Part shown: piece after piece, positions 5,826 through 7,420 of the stretch | How positions within the stretch are numbered: position 1 is the stretch's first letter | Layout: the number at the start of each line of letters is the position of its first letter | NCBI GenBank assembly: GCA_950071955.1 | Contig: CATMOC010000173.1 | Location: forward strand, 1 to 7,420 | Direction of reading: 5' to 3' | Length of the DNA: 7,420 bases | From: an uncultured Mesorhizobium sp. | GTDB taxonomy: Bacteria > Pseudomonadota > Alphaproteobacteria > Rhizobiales > Rhizobiaceae | The notes under the pieces: model-generated | Database searches by the model: none | The model's input: only the letters and a program-made list of their open reading frames with translations | What the model was told of the DNA's origin: nothing | Position numbers and translations under genes: made by a program

Positions 5826-7420
5826 GACGACGCCGAAGGTGATGATCACGGCCAGCACCGTGTAGAGGGTCGTCATGATCGTGATGTTCTCCTCGATGGT
5901 CTCGCGGAAGCGCTGCCGCGAAACGCCCTGCAGCGCGATGGACGCGACCGCCGGGGTGCGCTTGATCGTCTCGTAAAGGTCGTCCAGGCGAGACCGGTCG
6001 ATCGAGACCCGCACCGCCGACAGGCGCGGCCCGTCGCCGACCAGCCGGTCGAGCGCATCGGCATCCATGTAGACCGCGAGCCCGACGTAACTCTGGACGA
6101 TGCTGGTGACGGGGACCTTCTCCAGGCGATGGGCGCGCTCCAGGAGTTCGACCTCGACGAGGTCGCCGATCTCGAGGCGGAGCAGCGTCGCGATGCGCTC
6201 GGAGACCATGAGGCCGGTCGGCGGCGGCTGGACCGGGACCAGGTCCTCGTCGAGCACCCGCCCGAGATCCGAACCGGGCGTGACGCCTGAGATCGCGAGG
6301 CGCCGCTCGCGATGGCCCTTGCGCAGGATGACCGGCGCGGCGCGATAGCCTTCCGCCCGCAGGACGCCCGGCAACTGCGCCACCGCCTGCAGTGCGCGCG
6401 GCGAGCGCTCCGTGCCGAAGCTCAGCGTCGCGTCCTGCCGTTCGGTGCGGAAGAAGACGGTATCGATCATGAACTCTATGGAATCGAAGGAAAACAGCGC
6501 CGTCACCAGCAGCGCGACCGCCAGCGACGTGCCGAAGGTGGTGAGCAGCGTGCGTACCGGCCATCGGACGAGGTGCCGGAGCGCCATGATCGTCAGTTGC
6601 GAGAAGACTGTGGCGAGCCGCGCGCCGCCGGCAAGCAGGGTTCGGTACTGCGTGGGAGCCGGCGGGCGCATGGCGACGGCCGGCGGCAGCGAGACCACGC
6701 TCCAGATCGCCCGCGCCGCGCCGGCAAGTGCTGCGGCAGCGCTGATCGCGGCGGCGATCACGTAGAGATCGAGGCTCTGGCGGAAGATCAGGAAGGGGAA
6801 CGAGAAGAACTCGGCGTAGAGCCGTGTCATCCCGCGTCCGAGCCAGTTGCCCGCGAGCGAGCCGACGGCGATGCCGATGACCGAAATCAGCAGCGTCAGC
6901 TTGGCATAGTGCCAGGCGACCGCCAGGGAGGAGTAGCCGACCGCCTTCATCAGCCCCACCTGCTCGCGCTCCAGCGCGATCAGCCGCGTCAGGATCATGT
7001 TCACCAGGAAGGCCGAGACGAACAGGAAGACCGGCGGGATGATCATCGCCATGGCGCGCAGCTGGATGAGTTCGTTGTCGAGGAAGGCGTGCGACGTCTG
7101 GTCGTCGCGGTCGTGCGCGCCGGTGCCGCCATAAGGTTTCAGGATCTCGTCGAGCGCATCGATGACGTCGGGCAGGTTGGCGCCGCGATGGGTGCGCAGC
7201 GCGACGTCGTTGAAGGCGCCCTCCATGTCGAAGATGCCGGCGAGCGCCTTGCGCGGCATGAAGAAGACGCCGAAGCGGCGTTGGTCGGGTACCATGTCGC
7301 CGGGGCCGATGGCGTAGATGTATTCGGGCGAGAGAACGATGCCCGTGACGGCGAGCGTACGCTTGCGCCCGTTCATGATGGCGTCGAAGGTGGAGCCCGG
7401 CTCCATGCGGTGGGCGAGCG

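Larger units (their letters stand above)
5484..7420 (-). pseudogene. FtsX-like ABC transporter permease, 5' end outside window, interrupted by an in-frame stop
   Basis: The reading frame runs from the window edge (7418) to TAG at 5484-5486, about 640 residues, with one TAA at 5823-5825. The first part contains GIVLSPEYIYAIGPGDMVPD and EGAFNDV, typical of the periplasmic domain of large two-repeat FtsX/MacB-type permeases of exporters that pair with HlyD adaptors. The first FtsX domain follows, with membrane segments near residues 119-140, 168-189 and 214-233 (counted from the ATG at 7406) and the cytoplasmic EREQVGLMKAVGYS motif. The second repeat begins with a segment near 286-306, then a periplasmic domain, then a membrane segment ending TFGVV just before the TAA. 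Past it the same frame reads NSARIQLSERARELASLRVL with two more membrane segments. Relatives read 'FGVVYNSARIQLSERARELA', so the TAA replaces one Tyr codon. Terminated there, the protein loses about 112 residues and two membrane segments. A sequencing error would restore a normal gene. The cognate ATPase is not in the window. Confidence 0.85.

Noticed and set aside
5476..6564. Minus-strand open frame of 362 codons in another frame across the permease stop
   Set aside because: I considered a frameshift that would bypass the TAA, but this frame has no permease-like hydrophobic segments. The true frame resumes directly after the TAA, so a substitution explains the data.

Overview
The window is GC-rich, densely packed bacterial DNA with GC-biased third codon positions. 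Its gene families (TRAP transporter, M81/MlrC-like peptidase, ornithine cyclodeaminase/mu-crystallin family, exopolysaccharide-type glycosyltransferase) fit an alphaproteobacterium, most likely of the Rhizobiales/Rhodobacterales type. That placement comes from protein style and gene content only; no marker gene is present.

Three unrelated blocks are visible. (1) Positions 1-~220 (+) look like the edge of a polysaccharide cluster: the last 55 codons of a glycosyltransferase, then the first ~16 codons of what looks like a polysaccharide deacetylase. That deacetylase start runs in frame into the C-terminal ~78 residues of a TRAP substrate-binding protein (DctP). The resulting 94-residue ORF (174-458) looks like a chimera, marking either a real deletion/recombination or an assembly join. 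(2) Positions ~220-4281 (+) form a very tight operon: dctP remnant, dctQ (TRAP small permease), an M81/MlrC-like metallopeptidase, a maspardin-like alpha/beta hydrolase and an ornithine cyclodeaminase/mu-crystallin-family reductase. The last three genes each start inside the stop of the previous one (ATGA overlaps). The set suggests uptake and breakdown of a small amide- or peptide-like, nitrogen-containing compound; the substrate cannot be read from the sequence. The TRAP large permease (DctM) is absent from the window. (3) Positions 4283-7420 (-) hold a convergent efflux-type ABC module: an FtsX-like permease whose 5' end lies beyond the window, followed 4 nt later by an HlyD-like periplasmic adaptor. 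The ATPase, if linked, must lie beyond position 7420.

Two lesions stand out: the deacetylase/DctP chimera at the left, and an in-frame TAA inside the permease (5823-5825) where the family reads a tyrosine. The frame continues normally on both sides, so one base change explains it. It removes the last two membrane segments unless it is a sequence error. No tRNA, rRNA, CRISPR array, insertion sequence or intergenic gap above about 20 bp was seen. The two operons converge with a single base between their stop codons.
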